Source of the DNA: Billgrantia antri
Lineage (GTDB): Bacteria > Pseudomonadota > Gammaproteobacteria > Pseudomonadales > Halomonadaceae
Assembly (NCBI RefSeq): GCF_019430905.1
Contig: NZ_JAHYCA010000002.1
Span: 62,001-126,000, forward strand
DNA length: 64,000 nt
Direction: 5' to 3'
Shown here: positions 43,394-56,168 of the stretch, piece by piece
Position numbering within the stretch: the stretch's first letter is position 1
Layout: every line of letters begins with the position of its first letter
Program-made: the position numbers and the translations under genes
The notes under the pieces: generated by a model
The model's database searches: none
What the model saw: only the letters and a program-made list of their open reading frames with translations
What the model was told of the DNA's origin: nothing

Positions 43394-44620
43394 ATGAGCA
43401 AGCTTGCGCGTGTCTATATCGTCGCCGGCGAAATGTCCGGCGACCTGCTCGGGGCGAGCCTGATGCGTGCGCTGAAGGCGCGCCATCCCGAGGTGCAGTT
43501 CCGTGGTATCGGTGGCCCCGGCATGATTGCCGAGGGTATCGACAGCCGCTTCCCGCTGGAAACGCTCTCGGTCATGGGCTTGGTCGAGGTGCTCAAGCAT
43601 CTGCCCGAGCTGGTCCGGGTGCGTCGCGCCCTGCGCGCCGATGCCCTGGCATGGCAGCCCGACGTGATGATCGGCATCGATGCCCCGGACTTCAACCTCG
43701 GTCTCGAGCGTCAGCTGCGCGAGGCGGGGCTAACCACGGTTCATTATGTCAGCCCTACGGTATGGGCTTGGCGCCAGGGCCGAGTGAAGGGCATCGCCAA
43801 GTCGGTCGACGCCATGCTCACGTTCCTGCCCTTCGAGGCGGCCTTCTACGAACGACATCGTCTGCCGGTGGCCTTTGTCGGCCATCCGCTGGCCGACGAG
43901 CTGCCGCTGGTCTGTGATCGTGGCGGCGCGCGGGGCGAACTCGGCCTGCCGCAAGACGCGCCGGTGCTGGCCGTGCTGCCGGGCTCGCGGAGCAACGAAG
44001 TCCGCTTTCTCGGCACCACTTTTCTCGATGCAGCCGAGCGACTGTGTCGCGAACGTGCCGCACTCAAGGTGGTGATCCCAGCGGCGACACCGCTGCGCCG
44101 GGAGGAGCTCGAACGCCTGCTGGCAAGCCGTCCGACGCTGGAGGGGCGGGTCACGCTGCTCGACGGTCGGGCGCGCGAGGCGATGGTGGCCAGCGACGCG
44201 GTATTGCTGGCTTCGGGGACGGCGGCCCTCGAGGCGATGCTGTGTCATCGCGCGATGCTGGTCGCCTATCGCATGGCGCCGCTGACGCACTGGCTGGCCC
44301 GTCGCCTGGTCAAGACCCGGTGGATCTCGCTGCCCAACCTGATCGCTCAGGAAACCTTGGTGCCGGAGCTGATCCAGGACGCCGTGACACCCGAGGCGAT
44401 CGTCACGCATCTCGGGGCGATGCTCGACGACGCCGAGCGCCGCGTCGCCCTCGAGGCGCGCTTCGCCGAGCTGCATGCCGGGCTGCAGCGCAATGCCAGT
44501 GCCAGGGCGGTCGATGCCATCGAGGCCGTGGTCGCAGGGCAGCCGCTTCCCGCCTCGCTGGACAGCGAAGCGGGGAGTGAGGCAGCGGCCGAACGGGCGC
44601 CGCAGAGAGGGAGAGAGTAG
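43394..44620 (+). CDS. lpxB: Lipid A disaccharide synthase
   Basis: The 408-residue GT19 glycosyltransferase joins UDP-2,3-diacylglucosamine and lipid X. Typical segments are [54 protein letters not shown] and [14 protein letters not shown]. The ATG at 43394 was chosen over TTG at 43388. It is slightly longer than E. coli LpxB (382), with an extra C-terminal tail. rnhB starts 2 bp after its stop. Confidence 0.95.
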   Translation: MSKLARVYIVAGEMSGDLLGASLMRALKARHPEVQFRGIGGPGMIAEGIDSRFPLETLSVMGLVEVLKHLPELVRVRRALRADALAWQPDVMIGIDAPDFNLGLERQLREAGLTTVHYVSPTVWAWRQGRVKGIAKSVDAMLTFLPFEAAFYERHRLPVAFVGHPLADELPLVCDRGGARGELGLPQDAPVLAVLPGSRSNEVRFLGTTFLDAAERLCRERAALKVVIPAATPLRREELERLLASRPTLEGRVTLLDGRAREAMVASDAVLLASGTAALEAMLCHRAMLVAYRMAPLTHWLARRLVKTRWISLPNLIAQETLVPELIQDAVTPEAIVTHLGAMLDDAERRVALEARFAELHAGLQRNASARAVDAIEAVVAGQPLPASLDSEAGSEAAAERAPQRGRE

Positions 44621-44622
44621 AC

Positions 44623-45234
44623 ATGAGCGACTGTCCGTTTCCTCCGTTGGTGATCGACTACCAGGGCCATTTGCTGGCCGGTGTCGATGAAGTGGGCCGT
44701 GGGCCGTTGATCGGTGCGGTGGTGGCCGCAGCGGTGATCCTCGATCCCATGCGCCCCATCGAGGGCCTGACCGATTCGAAGAAGCTTACCCCGCAGCGGC
44801 GTGTACAGCTCGACGCTGAGATCCGCGAGCGAGCTCTGGCCTACGCCGTGGCAGAGGCGAGTCACGCCGAGGTCGATGAACTCAACATCTACCATGCCAC
44901 CCATCTGGCCATGCGCCGGGCGATCGATGGCTTGTCGCTGGTGCCGGAGTACCTGCTGGTGGACGGCAATCGCCTGCCCGGGCATCATGTCCCCGGCCAG
45001 GCGATCGTCAAGGGGGATGCCCGCCATCCGGCCATTGCCGCCGCCTCGATACTGGCCAAGGTGGCGCGCGATGCGCAGATGGTGGCGCTCCATGGCCTCT
45101 ACCCCGAGTATGGCTTCGCCCGTCACAAGGGCTACGCCACGCCCGAACACCTTGACGCGCTGGAGCGCCTCGGGCCATTGCCCGAGCATCGTCGCTCCTT
45201 CGCCCCGCTGAAGGGCCAACTCGAGCTGCTTTAG
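44623..45234 (+). CDS. rnhB: Ribonuclease HII
   Basis: The 203-residue enzyme removes ribonucleotides from [18 protein letters not shown] carries the first acidic residues, [11 protein letters not shown] follows, and the third and fourth catalytic acids lie in [11 protein letters not shown] and [12 protein letters not shown]. Length matches E. coli RnhB (198). It starts 2 bp after lpxB and lies directly before dnaE, the conserved lpxB-rnhB-dnaE order. Confidence 0.96.
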   Translation: MSDCPFPPLVIDYQGHLLAGVDEVGRGPLIGAVVAAAVILDPMRPIEGLTDSKKLTPQRRVQLDAEIRERALAYAVAEASHAEVDELNIYHATHLAMRRAIDGLSLVPEYLLVDGNRLPGHHVPGQAIVKGDARHPAIAAASILAKVARDAQMVALHGLYPEYGFARHKGYATPEHLDALERLGPLPEHRRSFAPLKGQLELL

Positions 45235-45263
45235 CCCACACACCGCCACACCCCGAGCCTCTT

Positions 45264-48200
45264 ATGACCACGCCTTTCGTACACCTTCGCGTCCATACCG
45301 AGTACTCCCTGGTCGACGGTCTGGTGCGGCTCAAGCCCCTGCTCAAGGCCACCGCCGAGCAGGGCATGCCGGCGCTGGCCGTGACCGACGAATCCAACCT
45401 GTTTGGCCTGGTCAAGTACTATCGCGGCGCTCAGGGCAGCGGCCTCAAGCCGGTCATCGGGGCCGACCTGTGGCTGGCCAACCCCCACGACGAGACGCAC
45501 CCCTATCGGCTGACGCTGCTGGCGATGAACGGCACCGGCTACCGCAACCTCACCGAGCTGATCTCGCGTGGCTGGATGCAGGGGCAGCGCCAAGGGCGCG
45601 CGGTGCTGGAAAAGCGCTGGGTGTTCGCCCAGAGCGAGGGGCTGATCGCGCTGTCCGGCGGCCGCGAAGGTGAGATTGGAAGGCACCTGCTGTCGGACCA
45701 TCGCGACGAGGCGCGTGCACTGCTCGAAGAGTGGAAGTCCGCCTTCCCCGATCGCTTCTATCTGGAGCTGATCCGCACCGGACGGCCGCTGGAGGAGGAG
45801 TGCGTGCACCTCTCGGTGGAGCTTGCCATGGCGACGGATACGCCGGTGGTGGCCACTAACGACGTGCGTTTCCTCGAGCGCGACGACTTCTGGGCACACG
45901 AGACGCGGGTCTCAATCGGCGAGGGCAAGGCGCTCGACGACCCGCGCCGAGAGCGCAAGTATACCGAGGAGCAGTATCTCAAGAGCCCGGCGGAAATGGC
46001 CGAGCTGTTCGCCGACATTCCAGAGGCGCTCGAGAACAGCGTGATGATCGCCGCGCGCTGCAACGTCGACGTGCGCCTGGGCGAGATCTTCCTGCCCGAG
46101 TTCGAGATTCCCGAGGGCATGACCCAGGACGAGTTCTTCCGCAAGGTCTCCCACGACGGCCTCACCGAGCGCCTCGACTTCCTCTACCCGGCCGAGAAGT
46201 ATCCGCGTGACGGTGCCGAGTTCGTCGAGATCGACAAGCGCTACCGCGAGCGGCTGGATTTCGAGCTCGACATCATCATCCAGATGGGCTTCCCCGGCTA
46301 TTTCCTGATCGTGATGGACTTCATCAAGTGGGCCAAGGAGAACGACGTGCCGGTAGGGCCAGGGCGTGGCTCCGGGGCCGGCTCGCTGGTGGCCTACGCG
46401 CAGAAGATCACCGATCTCGACCCGCTGGAGTACGACCTGCTGTTCGAGCGCTTCCTCAATCCCGAACGGGTCTCGATGCCCGACTTCGACGTCGACTTCT
46501 GCATGGAGAAGCGCGACCGGGTGATCGAGTACGTGGCCGACCGCTACGGCCGCAACGCGGTATCGCAGATCGTCACCTTCGGCACCATGGCGGCCAAGGC
46601 GGTGGTGCGCGACGTGGCCCGTGCCCAGGGCAAGCCCTATTCGCTCGGCGACAAGCTCTCCAAGCTGATCCCTTTCGAGGTGGGCATGACGCTGGCCAAG
46701 GCCATCGAAGCGGAGCCGGCGCTGAAGGAGTTCATCGAGAATGACGAGGAGGCCGCCGAGATCTGGGAAATGGCGGTAAAGCTCGAGGGCATCACTCGCG
46801 GTACCGGCAAGCACGCCGGCGGCGTGGTGATCGCGCCCACCAAGCTGACCGATTTCTCGCCGCTGCTGTGCGACGAGGAGGGCAACGGCCTGGTCGTGCA
46901 GTTCGACAAGAACGACATCGAGGAGGCCGGGCTGGTCAAGTTCGACTTCCTCGGCTTGCGCACCCTGACCATCATCGACTGGGCGCTGGAAATGGTCGAC
47001 AAGGTGCGTGCGGTCAAGGGAGAGGGGCCGCTCAACATCGATAGCATCCCGCTCGACGACGGGCCCACCTTCGAGATGCTCAAGCGCGCCGAGACCACTG
47101 CGGTGTTCCAGCTCGAATCGCGCGGCATGAAGGAGCTGATCAAGCGCCTGCTGCCCGACTCGCTGGAGGACATGATCGCACTGGTCGCGCTGTTCCGCCC
47201 AGGGCCGCTGCAGTCGGGCATGGTCGACGACTTCATCAACCGCAAGCACGGCCGTGCCGAGATCTCCTACCCGCACCCGGACTATCAGCACGAGTGGCTC
47301 AAACCGGTACTCGAGCCCACCTACGGCATCATCCTCTATCAAGAGCAGGTGATGCAGATCGCTCAGGTGCTGGCCGGCTACACCCTGGGCCAGGCCGACA
47401 TGCTGCGCCGGGCGATGGGCAAGAAGAAACCCGAGGAGATGGCCAAGCAGCGTGCCGGCTTCATGGAAGGCTGTGCGGCCAACGGCATCGACAAGGAACT
47501 GGCGGGCAACATCTTCGACCTGGTAGAGAAGTTCGCCGGCTACGGCTTCAACAAGTCGCATTCGGCGGCCTACGGCCTGGTCTCCTACCAGACCGCCTGG
47601 CTCAAGACGCACTACCCCGGCCCGTTCATGGCCGCGGTAATGTCCACCGAGATGGACAACCTCGACAAGGTGGTGCCGCTGATCGAAGAGTCGCGGCGCA
47701 TCGGGCTCACCGTGACGCCGCCGGACGTCAATATCGGCGCCTACAAGTTCAGCGTCGACAGCGAGGGGCGCGTGGTTTATGGCCTGGGCGCCATTCGCGG
47801 CGTGGGCGAGGGGCCCATCGGTGCCATCGTCGAGGCGCGCGAGACGGACGGGGCGTTCGCCGACCTGTTCGACTTCTGCCGCCGGGTCGACCCCAAGCGC
47901 ATGAACAAGCGCACGCTGGAGGCATTGATCCGCTCCGGCGCCCTGGACAACCTGGGCCCGAACCGCGCGGTGCTTTCCGCGGCACTCGACGACGCCATCC
48001 GCGCCGCCGCCCAGACCCAGACCAACCAGAACCTGGGCATGATGGACATGTTCGGCGAAGCCTTCGCCGACGATGAAGCCGAGAGCGATCCCTACGAGGC
48101 CTACCGCGGCGCCCGCGAATGGACCGACAAGGAGCGCCTCGCCGGTGAGAAGGAGACCTTGGGGCTCTACCTCACCGGGCATCCCATCGACGAGTATGAG

Positions 48201-48767
48201 AAAGAGCTTGCCCGTTTCGTCTCCACCCGCATCAGCGATCTCAAGCCCTCTCGCGAGTCGCAGCGCGTGGCCGGCCTGGTGGTGGCCATGCGCACCATGA
48301 AGTCCAAGCGTGGCGACACCATGGCATTCATTACCCTGGACGACCGCACCGGACGCATCGAGGCGTCGCTTTTCGGTGAGCTGTTCGATTCCCTGCGCGG
48401 CCAGATCGAGGCCGATCAGGTACTGATCGTCGAGGGCGAGGTCTCCAGCGACGACTTCTCCGGCGGCCTGCGCCTGCGCGGCAAGGATGTCACGCCGATG
48501 GTGGCCGCCCGTGCGCGCTACGGCGAGGCGGTGGAGCTCTCTCTCGACGGCACCCGGGTCAATGGCCGATTGGTCGACACGCTGCGCGACAGCTTGACGC
48601 CGCACCGTGACGACGGTGGCCTGCCGGTGCGTCTGCGCTATCGCAACGATTTCGCCGCCGGCTGGATGGAACTCGATGCGCAGTGGCGCGTGGCACCCAG
48701 CGACGAGCTGCTGATCGCGCTGCGTGAAGTAGAGGGGCAGGACGGCGTGCGCCTCAAATACCGTTAG
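45264..48767 (+). CDS. dnaE: DNA polymerase III alpha subunit
   Basis: The 1,167-residue replicative polymerase opens with a PHP domain ([17 protein letters not shown]) and carries the palm catalytic acids in [15 protein letters not shown] (about residues 410-424). Fingers follow with [15 protein letters not shown] and [15 protein letters not shown], then tandem HhH motifs, and an OB domain near residue 1000 ([20 protein letters not shown]) with a short tau-binding tail. Length equals E. coli DnaE (1,160). It starts 29 bp after rnhB. Confidence 0.97.
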   Translation: MTTPFVHLRVHTEYSLVDGLVRLKPLLKATAEQGMPALAVTDESNLFGLVKYYRGAQGSGLKPVIGADLWLANPHDETHPYRLTLLAMNGTGYRNLTELISRGWMQGQRQGRAVLEKRWVFAQSEGLIALSGGREGEIGRHLLSDHRDEARALLEEWKSAFPDRFYLELIRTGRPLEEECVHLSVELAMATDTPVVATNDVRFLERDDFWAHETRVSIGEGKALDDPRRERKYTEEQYLKSPAEMAELFADIPEALENSVMIAARCNVDVRLGEIFLPEFEIPEGMTQDEFFRKVSHDGLTERLDFLYPAEKYPRDGAEFVEIDKRYRERLDFELDIIIQMGFPGYFLIVMDFIKWAKENDVPVGPGRGSGAGSLVAYAQKITDLDPLEYDLLFERFLNPERVSMPDFDVDFCMEKRDRVIEYVADRYGRNAVSQIVTFGTMAAKAVVRDVARAQGKPYSLGDKLSKLIPFEVGMTLAKAIEAEPALKEFIENDEEAAEIWEMAVKLEGITRGTGKHAGGVVIAPTKLTDFSPLLCDEEGNGLVVQFDKNDIEEAGLVKFDFLGLRTLTIIDWALEMVDKVRAVKGEGPLNIDSIPLDDGPTFEMLKRAETTAVFQLESRGMKELIKRLLPDSLEDMIALVALFRPGPLQSGMVDDFINRKHGRAEISYPHPDYQHEWLKPVLEPTYGIILYQEQVMQIAQVLAGYTLGQADMLRRAMGKKKPEEMAKQRAGFMEGCAANGIDKELAGNIFDLVEKFAGYGFNKSHSAAYGLVSYQTAWLKTHYPGPFMAAVMSTEMDNLDKVVPLIEESRRIGLTVTPPDVNIGAYKFSVDSEGRVVYGLGAIRGVGEGPIGAIVEARETDGAFADLFDFCRRVDPKRMNKRTLEALIRSGALDNLGPNRAVLSAALDDAIRAAAQTQTNQNLGMMDMFGEAFADDEAESDPYEAYRGAREWTDKERLAGEKETLGLYLTGHPIDEYEKELARFVSTRISDLKPSRESQRVAGLVVAMRTMKSKRGDTMAFITLDDRTGRIEASLFGELFDSLRGQIEADQVLIVEGEVSSDDFSGGLRLRGKDVTPMVAARARYGEAVELSLDGTRVNGRLVDTLRDSLTPHRDDGGLPVRLRYRNDFAAGWMELDAQWRVAPSDELLIALREVEGQDGVRLKYR

Positions 48768-48824
48768 ACCCACTACCCTTGGCGGCGATCGGCGCTGGTG
48801 AAGGCCGCCGGGGCTGACCGGCGA

Positions 48825-48916
48825 CAGGCCTGCGAGGAGGCGCTGTGAACCCATCCCTGGGCGCTACTTTTGCCATCCATGGCAAAAGACCTCCTCTCCG
48901 GCCTGTCCCCGGCACC
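48825..48916. repeat. Structured intergenic repeat, copy 2
   Basis: This copy, 58 bp after dnaE, aligns gap-free with 21355-21446. GGAGG (48836-48840) can pair with CCTCC (48890-48894). The inner stem is CTTTTGCCA (48867-48875), loop TCCA and TGGCAAAAG (48880-48888). Where its stem differs from copy 1, both partners change together. It fills much of the 293-bp dnaE-accA gap; after it, TTGCGC-16-GATAAT (48949-48976) is a weak promoter candidate for accA. Confidence 0.85.
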
Positions 48917-49060
48917 CCTTGGTGCTGGAGAAGTCCGCATACGTTGCCTTGCGCCGTGCGTTGAGGGTGCGATAATGCCCGACACTCGATTTTATGGCTT
49001 CCGGGACGAACAGCATCCATCATGCCCCGGCGACAGCAAAGACAAGGCGGCCCAGCCACT

Positions 49061-49997
<937 letters not shown>

Positions 49998-50014
<17 letters not shown>

Positions 50015-51299
50015 GAGAGCGCCTCTACAGATCGTGATCGACGACGCCCTGGCGGAGACCCCGCCGGGGCGTGTCGTCTGGGTGGCGCTTTCCGGCGGGC
50101 TGGATTCGAGCCTGCTGCTGACCCTTGCCGCGGCGGCCTGCCGGCGCCATCCCCGGCCGCTGTACGCGCTGCACGTTCATCATGGCCTGCAGGATTGCGC
50201 CGATGGCTTCGAGGCCCACTGTCGGCGGCTTTGCTCACACCTCGGCGTGCCGCTGTTCGTCGAGCGCGTGGCGGTCGAGCGGGATGCCGGACTGGGGCTC
50301 GAGGGCGCGGCGCGGCAGGCGCGCTACGCCGCCTTCGCCCGCCGTGTGACACCGGGTGGCACGCTGTGGCTGGCCCAGCATCGCGACGACCAGGCCGAGA
50401 CCTTCCTGCTCGCCGCCTTGCGCGGCAGCGGCGTGCGTGGCCTGGCGGCCATGCCCAGGCGGCGTGAGTGGCAGGGTCGACGCTTTGAGCGTCCACTGCT
50501 TGCCCACACCCGGCTCGAGCTCGAAGCCGAGGCCGAGCGGCTCGGCTTGCCGTGGATCGACGACCCCACCAATACCGATGAGAACCTCGATCGCAACTTC
50601 CTGCGCCGCAGCGTGCTGCCGCTGTTGCAGTCGCGCTGGCCCCATGCGACCGATGCTCTGGCGCGCAGCGCATGCCACGCCGCCGATGCGGAAGAGATGA
50701 TCGAGGCGCTGGCCGAGGACGATCTCGCTGCGCTGGGGGGAGAGCCTGGGTGCCTACCGGTGGCGGGGCTCGCGTCGCTCAAACCCGCCCGCTGCCGTTC
50801 GCTGGTGCGCCTTGCCTGCCGCCGGCTGGGGCTGGCGCCGCCGCCTTCGGCGCGTCTCGATACCCTTCTGACCCAGCTCGCAGCACGCAAGGACGCCCAG
50901 GCGTGCGTCGACTGGGCCGATGCCGAGGCGCGGTTATGGCGTGGCCGGCTCTATCTTCAGCGCCGGCTTGCCGCGTTGCCGGCCGGATGGCGGGCCGAAT
51001 GGCACGGGATGGAGCCGTTGGCCACGCCTTGGGAAGAGGCCGCAGTGGCACTGGCGCCTGCCGATGGCCGCCCGGTACGGCTGGTGCTGCTCCCGCGTCG
51101 GGGCGGCGAGCGCCTGCGCCTGGCCGGGCGAGGCCGACGCGACCTCAAGCGGCTGCTGCAGGAGGCCGGGGTGTCGCCCTGGGCGCGTGAGCGCGTGGCC
51201 GTGGTCTGGTACGAGGAGACGCCGGTGGCGGCACTGCTGCTGCCGGAGGGGCGCTGGGTCGCGGTGGCCGCCGGCTGGCGAGCGCAGCCGGCGGTTTGA
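49998..51299 (+). CDS. tilS: tRNA(Ile)-lysidine synthetase
   Basis: The 433-residue enzyme converts C34 of tRNA-Ile(CAU) to lysidine, so that it reads AUA. The PP-loop ATP motif is [13 protein letters not shown] (about residues 29-41). [18 protein letters not shown] and the [12 protein letters not shown] segment are typical, and C-terminal TilS domains follow. It overlaps accA by 17 bp, so it is translationally coupled. It is convergent with ppx across 30 bp. Confidence 0.94.
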
Positions 51300-51329
51300 G
51301 CCCCGCTGGGGCCGGCTGCGATGAGCGGC

Positions 51330-52877
51330 TCAACTGATGTTAAGGGCGAAGCCCGCGGTCTCCTGGTAGGAGGCTTCCTGCTCCAGGTCGGTGCGCAGCA
51401 GCAGCGCTTCGTCGCTCTCCCCCGCAACCAGCGCCAGCTGCAACGTCTCACCATCGTTGACCGCGAGACGCGGCGTCTCGGTGGGCTGTTCCCCCCGCGA
51501 GTGGTTGAGCAGCACCGCCAGACGCAGCAGCCGGGCCAGGCGAGCCAGAGGGAGCTGCTGAGACACGGGCAGCGCGCGCCATTCGCGCAGCGGGAACTTG
51601 CGCCGGTGGGCGCGCACCAGGAACGCCAGCAGCTGCTGCTCGGGACGCGAGAAGCCGGCCAGGTCCGAATGTTCCAGCAGATACGCACCGTGGCGATGGA
51701 ATTGGCTGTGGGAGATGGCCAGGCCGATCTCGTGCAGGCGCGCGGCCCAGTCGAGAAAGCGTGCATGATCGTCACCGAGCCCCCAGGCCGCTCGCACCTG
51801 GGCGAACAGCCGGGCGGCGGAGAGCGCCACGTTCTCGGCCTGGCGCATGTCCACGCCATGGCGCTGCTGCAATGAGGCCAGCGTCTTGAGGCGCGAATCC
51901 TCGGGGCTGTTGCGGCCCACCATGTCGTAGAGCACGCCTTCCCGCAGGGCGCCATCGGCATAACGCAGCTGATCGAGACCGAATGCCTCGAAGATGGCGA
52001 CGAGGATCGCCACCCCGGCGGGAAAGACCCGGGCGCGATCCGCCTTGAGGCCCTCCAGGTCTACCCGGTCGAGGTGGCCGCAGGCGATCAGGTCACGGCG
52101 TATCCGCTCGAGTCCCTTGCGTGTCACCAGGCCATCGGGAGCGCCGCCGGCGGCGGCAATGACCGAGGCGGCCGCCTTGATCGTGCCGCTCGAACCCACC
52201 GGATCGTTCCAGCCCAACTGGCAATAGGGACGACGGATATTGGCCAGTTCCGAGCGCGCCGAGAGCTCGGCGCGGCGCATGCGCTTCTCGCTGATCTCGC
52301 CATCTTCGAAGAAGCGGCGGGTATAGGTCACGCAGCCCAGTTGCAGGCTCTCCAGCGCCAGTGGCTCGAAGCGCTCGCCAATGATGAACTCGGTGGAGCC
52401 ACCACCGATGTCGATGATTAGCCGGCGGCCGTTCTCGGCCAGGGAATGGGCGGCACCAAGGTAGATCAGGCGCGCCTCCTCGCGACCGCCAATGATCTCG
52501 ATGCGATGTCCCAGCAGGGCTTCGGCGCGGTCGATCAGCGTCTGGCTGTTGTGCGCGTCGCGCAGGGCGTTGGTGCCCACCACGCGCAGCTGGCCCTGGG
52601 GGATGTCGGCGACGAACGGAGCGAAGCGGGCCAGACAGTCCAGCGCCCGCTGCATGGCGGCCTCCTCGAGCTGACCGTCGGCGTCGAGTCCGGCGGCCAG
52701 CTGCACCTTCTCGCCGCGCCGCGCGACGACCTGCAGGCGGTCATCCTGGTAGTGCGCGACCAGCAGGTGAAAGCTGTTGGAGCCCAGGTCGATGGCGGCC
52801 AGGCGTGTGGGACTCGGCGGCTGCGTCAGAGTGGCGGTAGCGTCGGTGGGCTGGGGCCGTTCCGTGGGTGAAGTCAT
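51330..52877 (-). CDS. ppx: Exopolyphosphatase
   Basis: The 515-residue Ppx/GppA enzyme releases phosphate from polyphosphate ends. The ASKHA fold shows AAIDLGSNSFHLLVAH for phosphate binding and LIIDIGGGSTEFIIG for the second loop. A C-terminal HD-like helical domain follows, with RLHEIGLAISHSQFHRHGAYL. Length matches E. coli Ppx (513). The ATG at 52877 has AGGATG upstream. On the minus strand a perfect TTGACA sits at 52928-52933, but no convincing -10 follows. It is divergent from rho and separated from ppk by about 7 kb. Confidence 0.93.
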   Translation of the reverse strand: MTSPTERPQPTDATATLTQPPSPTRLAAIDLGSNSFHLLVAHYQDDRLQVVARRGEKVQLAAGLDADGQLEEAAMQRALDCLARFAPFVADIPQGQLRVVGTNALRDAHNSQTLIDRAEALLGHRIEIIGGREEARLIYLGAAHSLAENGRRLIIDIGGGSTEFIIGERFEPLALESLQLGCVTYTRRFFEDGEISEKRMRRAELSARSELANIRRPYCQLGWNDPVGSSGTIKAAASVIAAAGGAPDGLVTRKGLERIRRDLIACGHLDRVDLEGLKADRARVFPAGVAILVAIFEAFGLDQLRYADGALREGVLYDMVGRNSPEDSRLKTLASLQQRHGVDMRQAENVALSAARLFAQVRAAWGLGDDHARFLDWAARLHEIGLAISHSQFHRHGAYLLEHSDLAGFSRPEQQLLAFLVRAHRRKFPLREWRALPVSQQLPLARLARLLRLAVLLNHSRGEQPTETPRLAVNDGETLQLALVAGESDEALLLRTDLEQEASYQETAGFALNIS

Positions 52878-53336
52878 CGAGGCATCCTGATGGCGAATGG
52901 CTAAAGGGTGCTGCGACGGCTGGATCGTGTCAATCTCACAAGGTTGATCGACAGGGTTGCGTTCCTCGTCGGCGTTGACTAACATCGGGTCGTTCGCCTG
53001 TTCCGAATGCTTTCCGACCGAGACACGACGTCCGCGTCGCGGTCAACATCAAGTCGTCAGTCAGCCCCCTTTTTGTCGCCCTGTCATGTGCCGGTAGCCA
53101 TGGTGGCACTTGAGACGCACCAGGCGAAGAGTCGAGGCGACGAGAAGTGCTGCTCCCTCGAACACGATACCGTGCCGGCGGCCCTTGCGCAGAATGGTCG
53201 TAGCGTGACGGGAATCGCGCATGAGCGACAGCTTCCCGGGCTCTGAACGCACCCAAGCGGCGTACCGTTCTTTCTCCGCACCACTCCCACGGCCGCCGTG
53301 CCGCCACGCTGACATGAGCAACTTCCGAACGCACCG
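52878..53336. other. 459-bp gap between ppx and rho, probably the rho leader
   Basis: I see no supported gene here. A 79-codon open frame (53007-53246) has no family resemblance or good ribosome-binding site. In Pseudomonas trxA lies between ppx and rho, but no WCGPC-type sequence is visible. A TTGACT at 52975-52980 could be a rho -35, with no good -10. Rho is generally self-limiting through termination in its own leader, which would fit a long unstructured leader. Confidence 0.45.
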
Positions 53337-54596
53337 ATGAATCTTACCGAACTCAAGCAAAAATCCGTGCCGGACCTTCTGGAGATCGCCCGTGAGATGG
53401 GCATCGACAACCTGGCCCGCTCGCGCAAGCAGGACATTATCTTCGCCATCCTCAAGAAGCACGCCAAGAGCGGCGAGGACATCTACGGCGACGGTGTCCT
53501 GGAAATCCTCCAGGACGGCTTCGGCTTCCTGCGCAGTGCCGACAGCTCCTACCTGGCCGGCCCCGACGACATCTACGTCTCGCCGTCGCAGATCCGTCGC
53601 TTCAACCTGCGCAAGGGGGATTCGATCTCCGGCAAGATTCGCCCGCCGAAGGAAGGGGAGCGCTATTTCGCGCTGCTCAAGGTCAGCGAGATCAACTTCG
53701 ACAAGCCGGAAAACGCCAAGCACAAGATCCTGTTCGAGAACCTCACGCCGCTGTTCCCCCAGGAGCGGCTGCGCATGGAGATCGGCAACGGCTCCACCGA
53801 GGATCTCACCGCTCGCATCATCGATCTCACCGCCCCCATCGGCAAGGGCCAACGCGGCCTGATCGTCTCGCCGCCCAAGGCCGGCAAGACGCTGATGCTG
53901 CAGAACATCGCCACCTCGATCACGCGCAACAATCCCGAGTGCCACCTGATCGTGCTGCTGATCGACGAGCGCCCGGAAGAGGTGACCGAGATGTCGCGTA
54001 CCGTGCGCGGCGAAGTGGTCGCCTCGACCTTCGACGAGCCGCCGGCACGCCACGTGCAGGTCGCCGAGATGGTCATCGAGAAGGCCAAGCGCCTGGTCGA
54101 GCACAAGAAGGACGTGGTCATTCTGCTCGACTCCATCACCCGTCTGGCACGTGCCTACAACACCGTGGTACCCAGCTCCGGCAAGGTGCTCACCGGCGGT
54201 GTCGACGCCCACGCCCTGGAGAAGCCCAAGCGCTTCTTCGGTGCCGCGCGGAACATCGAGGAGGGCGGCAGCCTGACCATCATCGCCACCGCGCTGGTCG
54301 ACACCGGCTCGAAGATGGACGAGGTGATCTTCGAGGAGTTCAAGGGCACCGGCAACATGGAAGCCCACCTGGACCGCAAGCTCGCCGAGCGCCGCGTATA
54401 CCCGGCGATCAACATTCGCCGCTCCGGCACCCGCCGCGAGGACCTGATTGCCTCCGAGGACGAGATGCAGCGCATGTGGATTCTGCGCAAGCTGCTCAAC
54501 CCGATGGAAGATACCGCGGCCACCGAGTTCCTCATCGACCGCCTGAAAGATACCAAGACCAACCTGGAATTCTTCGAGGCGATGAAGCGCCGCTAA
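53337..54596 (+). CDS. rho: Transcription termination factor Rho
   Basis: The 419-residue hexameric RNA helicase ends Rho-dependent transcripts. It starts [21 protein letters not shown], has the RNA-binding OB segment DGFGFLRS and [14 protein letters not shown], Walker A PKAGKT and Walker [16 protein letters not shown], and the Q- and R-loop region with KVLTGGVD. Length equals E. coli Rho (419). No strong ribosome-binding site precedes the ATG, in keeping with tight translational control. Confidence 0.98.
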   Translation: MNLTELKQKSVPDLLEIAREMGIDNLARSRKQDIIFAILKKHAKSGEDIYGDGVLEILQDGFGFLRSADSSYLAGPDDIYVSPSQIRRFNLRKGDSISGKIRPPKEGERYFALLKVSEINFDKPENAKHKILFENLTPLFPQERLRMEIGNGSTEDLTARIIDLTAPIGKGQRGLIVSPPKAGKTLMLQNIATSITRNNPECHLIVLLIDERPEEVTEMSRTVRGEVVASTFDEPPARHVQVAEMVIEKAKRLVEHKKDVVILLDSITRLARAYNTVVPSSGKVLTGGVDAHALEKPKRFFGAARNIEEGGSLTIIATALVDTGSKMDEVIFEEFKGTGNMEAHLDRKLAERRVYPAINIRRSGTRREDLIASEDEMQRMWILRKLLNPMEDTAATEFLIDRLKDTKTNLEFFEAMKRR

Positions 54597-54613
54597 GCGG
54601 GATCAGCGGTGCA

Positions 54614-54644
54614 GAAAGGGGCGGCATGCTAAGCTGCCCCTTTC
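54614..54644 (+). terminator. Terminator after rho
   Basis: GAAAGGGGC (54614-54622) pairs with GCCCCTTTC (54636-54644), extended inward by GC pairs around a short loop, 18 bp after the rho stop. The A-run in the 5' arm and TTT in the 3' arm suit a bidirectional intrinsic terminator. Confidence 0.7.
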
Positions 54645-54668
54645 GTCGTTCCGGAAACGGGAAATCGA

Positions 54669-56168
54669 ATGAAGTACAACGACCTGCGCGACTTCATCGC
54701 GGCCCTGGAGGCCCAGGGCGAGCTGATACGAGTTTCTGCCGAGGTGGACCCCTATCTCGAGATCACCGAGATCTGCGACCGCACCCTGCGCGCCGGTGGC
54801 CCGGCGCTGCTGTTCGAGAACGTCAAGGGCCATGACATGCCGCTGCTCGGCAACCTGTTCGGCACGCCCAGGCGGGTCGCCATGGGCATGGGCCAGGACA
54901 GCGTCGAGGCGCTGCGCGAGGTTGGCAAGCTGCTCGCCTTTCTCAAGGAGCCGGATCCTCCCAAGGGCTTTCGCGACGCCTGGGACAAGCTGCCGATCTT
55001 CAAGCAGGTAATGAGCATGGGGCCGAAGACGGTGCGCAGCGCCCCGGTGCAGCAGGTGATACTTGAGGGCGACGACGTCGACCTCGATCGCCTGCCGATC
55101 CAGCACTGCTGGCCGGGCGATGCCGCCCCGCTGGTGACCTGGCCGCTGGTGGTTACCCGCGGGCCGCACAAGAAGCGCCAGAACCTGGGCATCTATCGCC
55201 AGCAGAAGCTTTCCAGGAACCGCCTGATCATGCGCTGGCTGTCGCACCGCGGCGGCGCGCTGGACTTTCAGGAGTTCCAGCAGACGCACCCTGGCGAGCC
55301 CTTCCCTGTGGCGGTAGCGCTGGGCGCCGACCCGGCCACCATTCTCGGCGCGGTGACCCCGGTACCGGACTCCCTCTCCGAGTATGCCTTCGCCGGGCTG
55401 TTGCGCGGCTCGCGTACCGAACTGGTCAAGTGCGGCCACGCCGACCTCGAGGTGCCGGCCTCCGCCGAGATCATTCTCGAAGGCTTCATCTACCCCGACG
55501 ACATGGCCCCGGAAGGCCCCTACGGCGACCATACCGGCTACTATAACGAGGTCGACGAGTTCCCGGTGTTTACCGTTACTCGCATGACCATGCGCCGCGA
55601 CGCCATCTATCACTCGACCTATACCGGGCGGCCGCCCGACGAGCCGGCGATCCTCGGCGTCGCACTCAACGAAGTGTTCGTGCCGATTCTGCGCAAGCAG
55701 TTCCCCGAGATCGTCGACTTCTACCTGCCGCCTGAGGGCTGCTCCTACCGCATGGCAGTGGTGACCATGAAGAAGCAGTATCCCGGTCACGCCAAGCGCG
55801 TGATGATGGGCGTATGGAGCTTCCTGCGCCAGTTCATGTACACCAAGTTCGTGGTGGTGCTCGACGACGACGTCGACGCCCGCGACTGGAAGGACGTGAT
55901 CTGGGCCATCACCACGCGCATGGATCCGGCACGGGACACCGTGATGGTCGAGAACACGCCCATAGATTACCTCGACTTCGCCTCGCCGGTGGCGGGGCTG
56001 GGGTCGAAGATGGGGCTGGACGCCACTTCCAAGTGGCCCGGCGAAACCGAGCGAGAATGGGGCACTCCCATCGTCATGGACGAGGCCGTCAAGGCCCGCG
56101 TCAGCGAACGCTGGAACGAGCTGGGTATTCACCTTCCCCCATCCCCTGACGACAAGAGGCCTGCATGA
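54669..56168 (+). CDS. ubiD: 3-octaprenyl-4-hydroxybenzoate decarboxylase
   Basis: The 499-residue prenylated-FMN enzyme decarboxylates the ubiquinone precursor. It starts [20 protein letters not shown] and includes [19 protein letters not shown] (with the conserved Arg), [20 protein letters not shown] with the Glu-Arg-Glu active-site region, and [16 protein letters not shown]. Length matches E. coli UbiD (497). The next gene, a flavin reductase, overlaps it by 4 bp. Confidence 0.96.
   Translation: MKYNDLRDFIAALEAQGELIRVSAEVDPYLEITEICDRTLRAGGPALLFENVKGHDMPLLGNLFGTPRRVAMGMGQDSVEALREVGKLLAFLKEPDPPKGFRDAWDKLPIFKQVMSMGPKTVRSAPVQQVILEGDDVDLDRLPIQHCWPGDAAPLVTWPLVVTRGPHKKRQNLGIYRQQKLSRNRLIMRWLSHRGGALDFQEFQQTHPGEPFPVAVALGADPATILGAVTPVPDSLSEYAFAGLLRGSRTELVKCGHADLEVPASAEIILEGFIYPDDMAPEGPYGDHTGYYNEVDEFPVFTVTRMTMRRDAIYHSTYTGRPPDEPAILGVALNEVFVPILRKQFPEIVDFYLPPEGCSYRMAVVTMKKQYPGHAKRVMMGVWSFLRQFMYTKFVVVLDDDVDARDWKDVIWAITTRMDPARDTVMVENTPIDYLDFASPVAGLGSKMGLDATSKWPGETEREWGTPIVMDEAVKARVSERWNELGIHLPPSPDDKRPA

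Noticed and set aside
45912..48854. A 980-codon open frame antisense to dnaE
   Set aside because: It is a shadow of GC-rich codon use. The sense strand encodes a complete DNA polymerase III alpha subunit with all motifs, and the antisense product resembles no family.
53007..53246. Possible 79-residue ORF in the rho leader
   Set aside because: No motif, no convincing ribosome-binding site and a composition like random GC-rich sequence. No thioredoxin active site, so it is not a trxA remnant.
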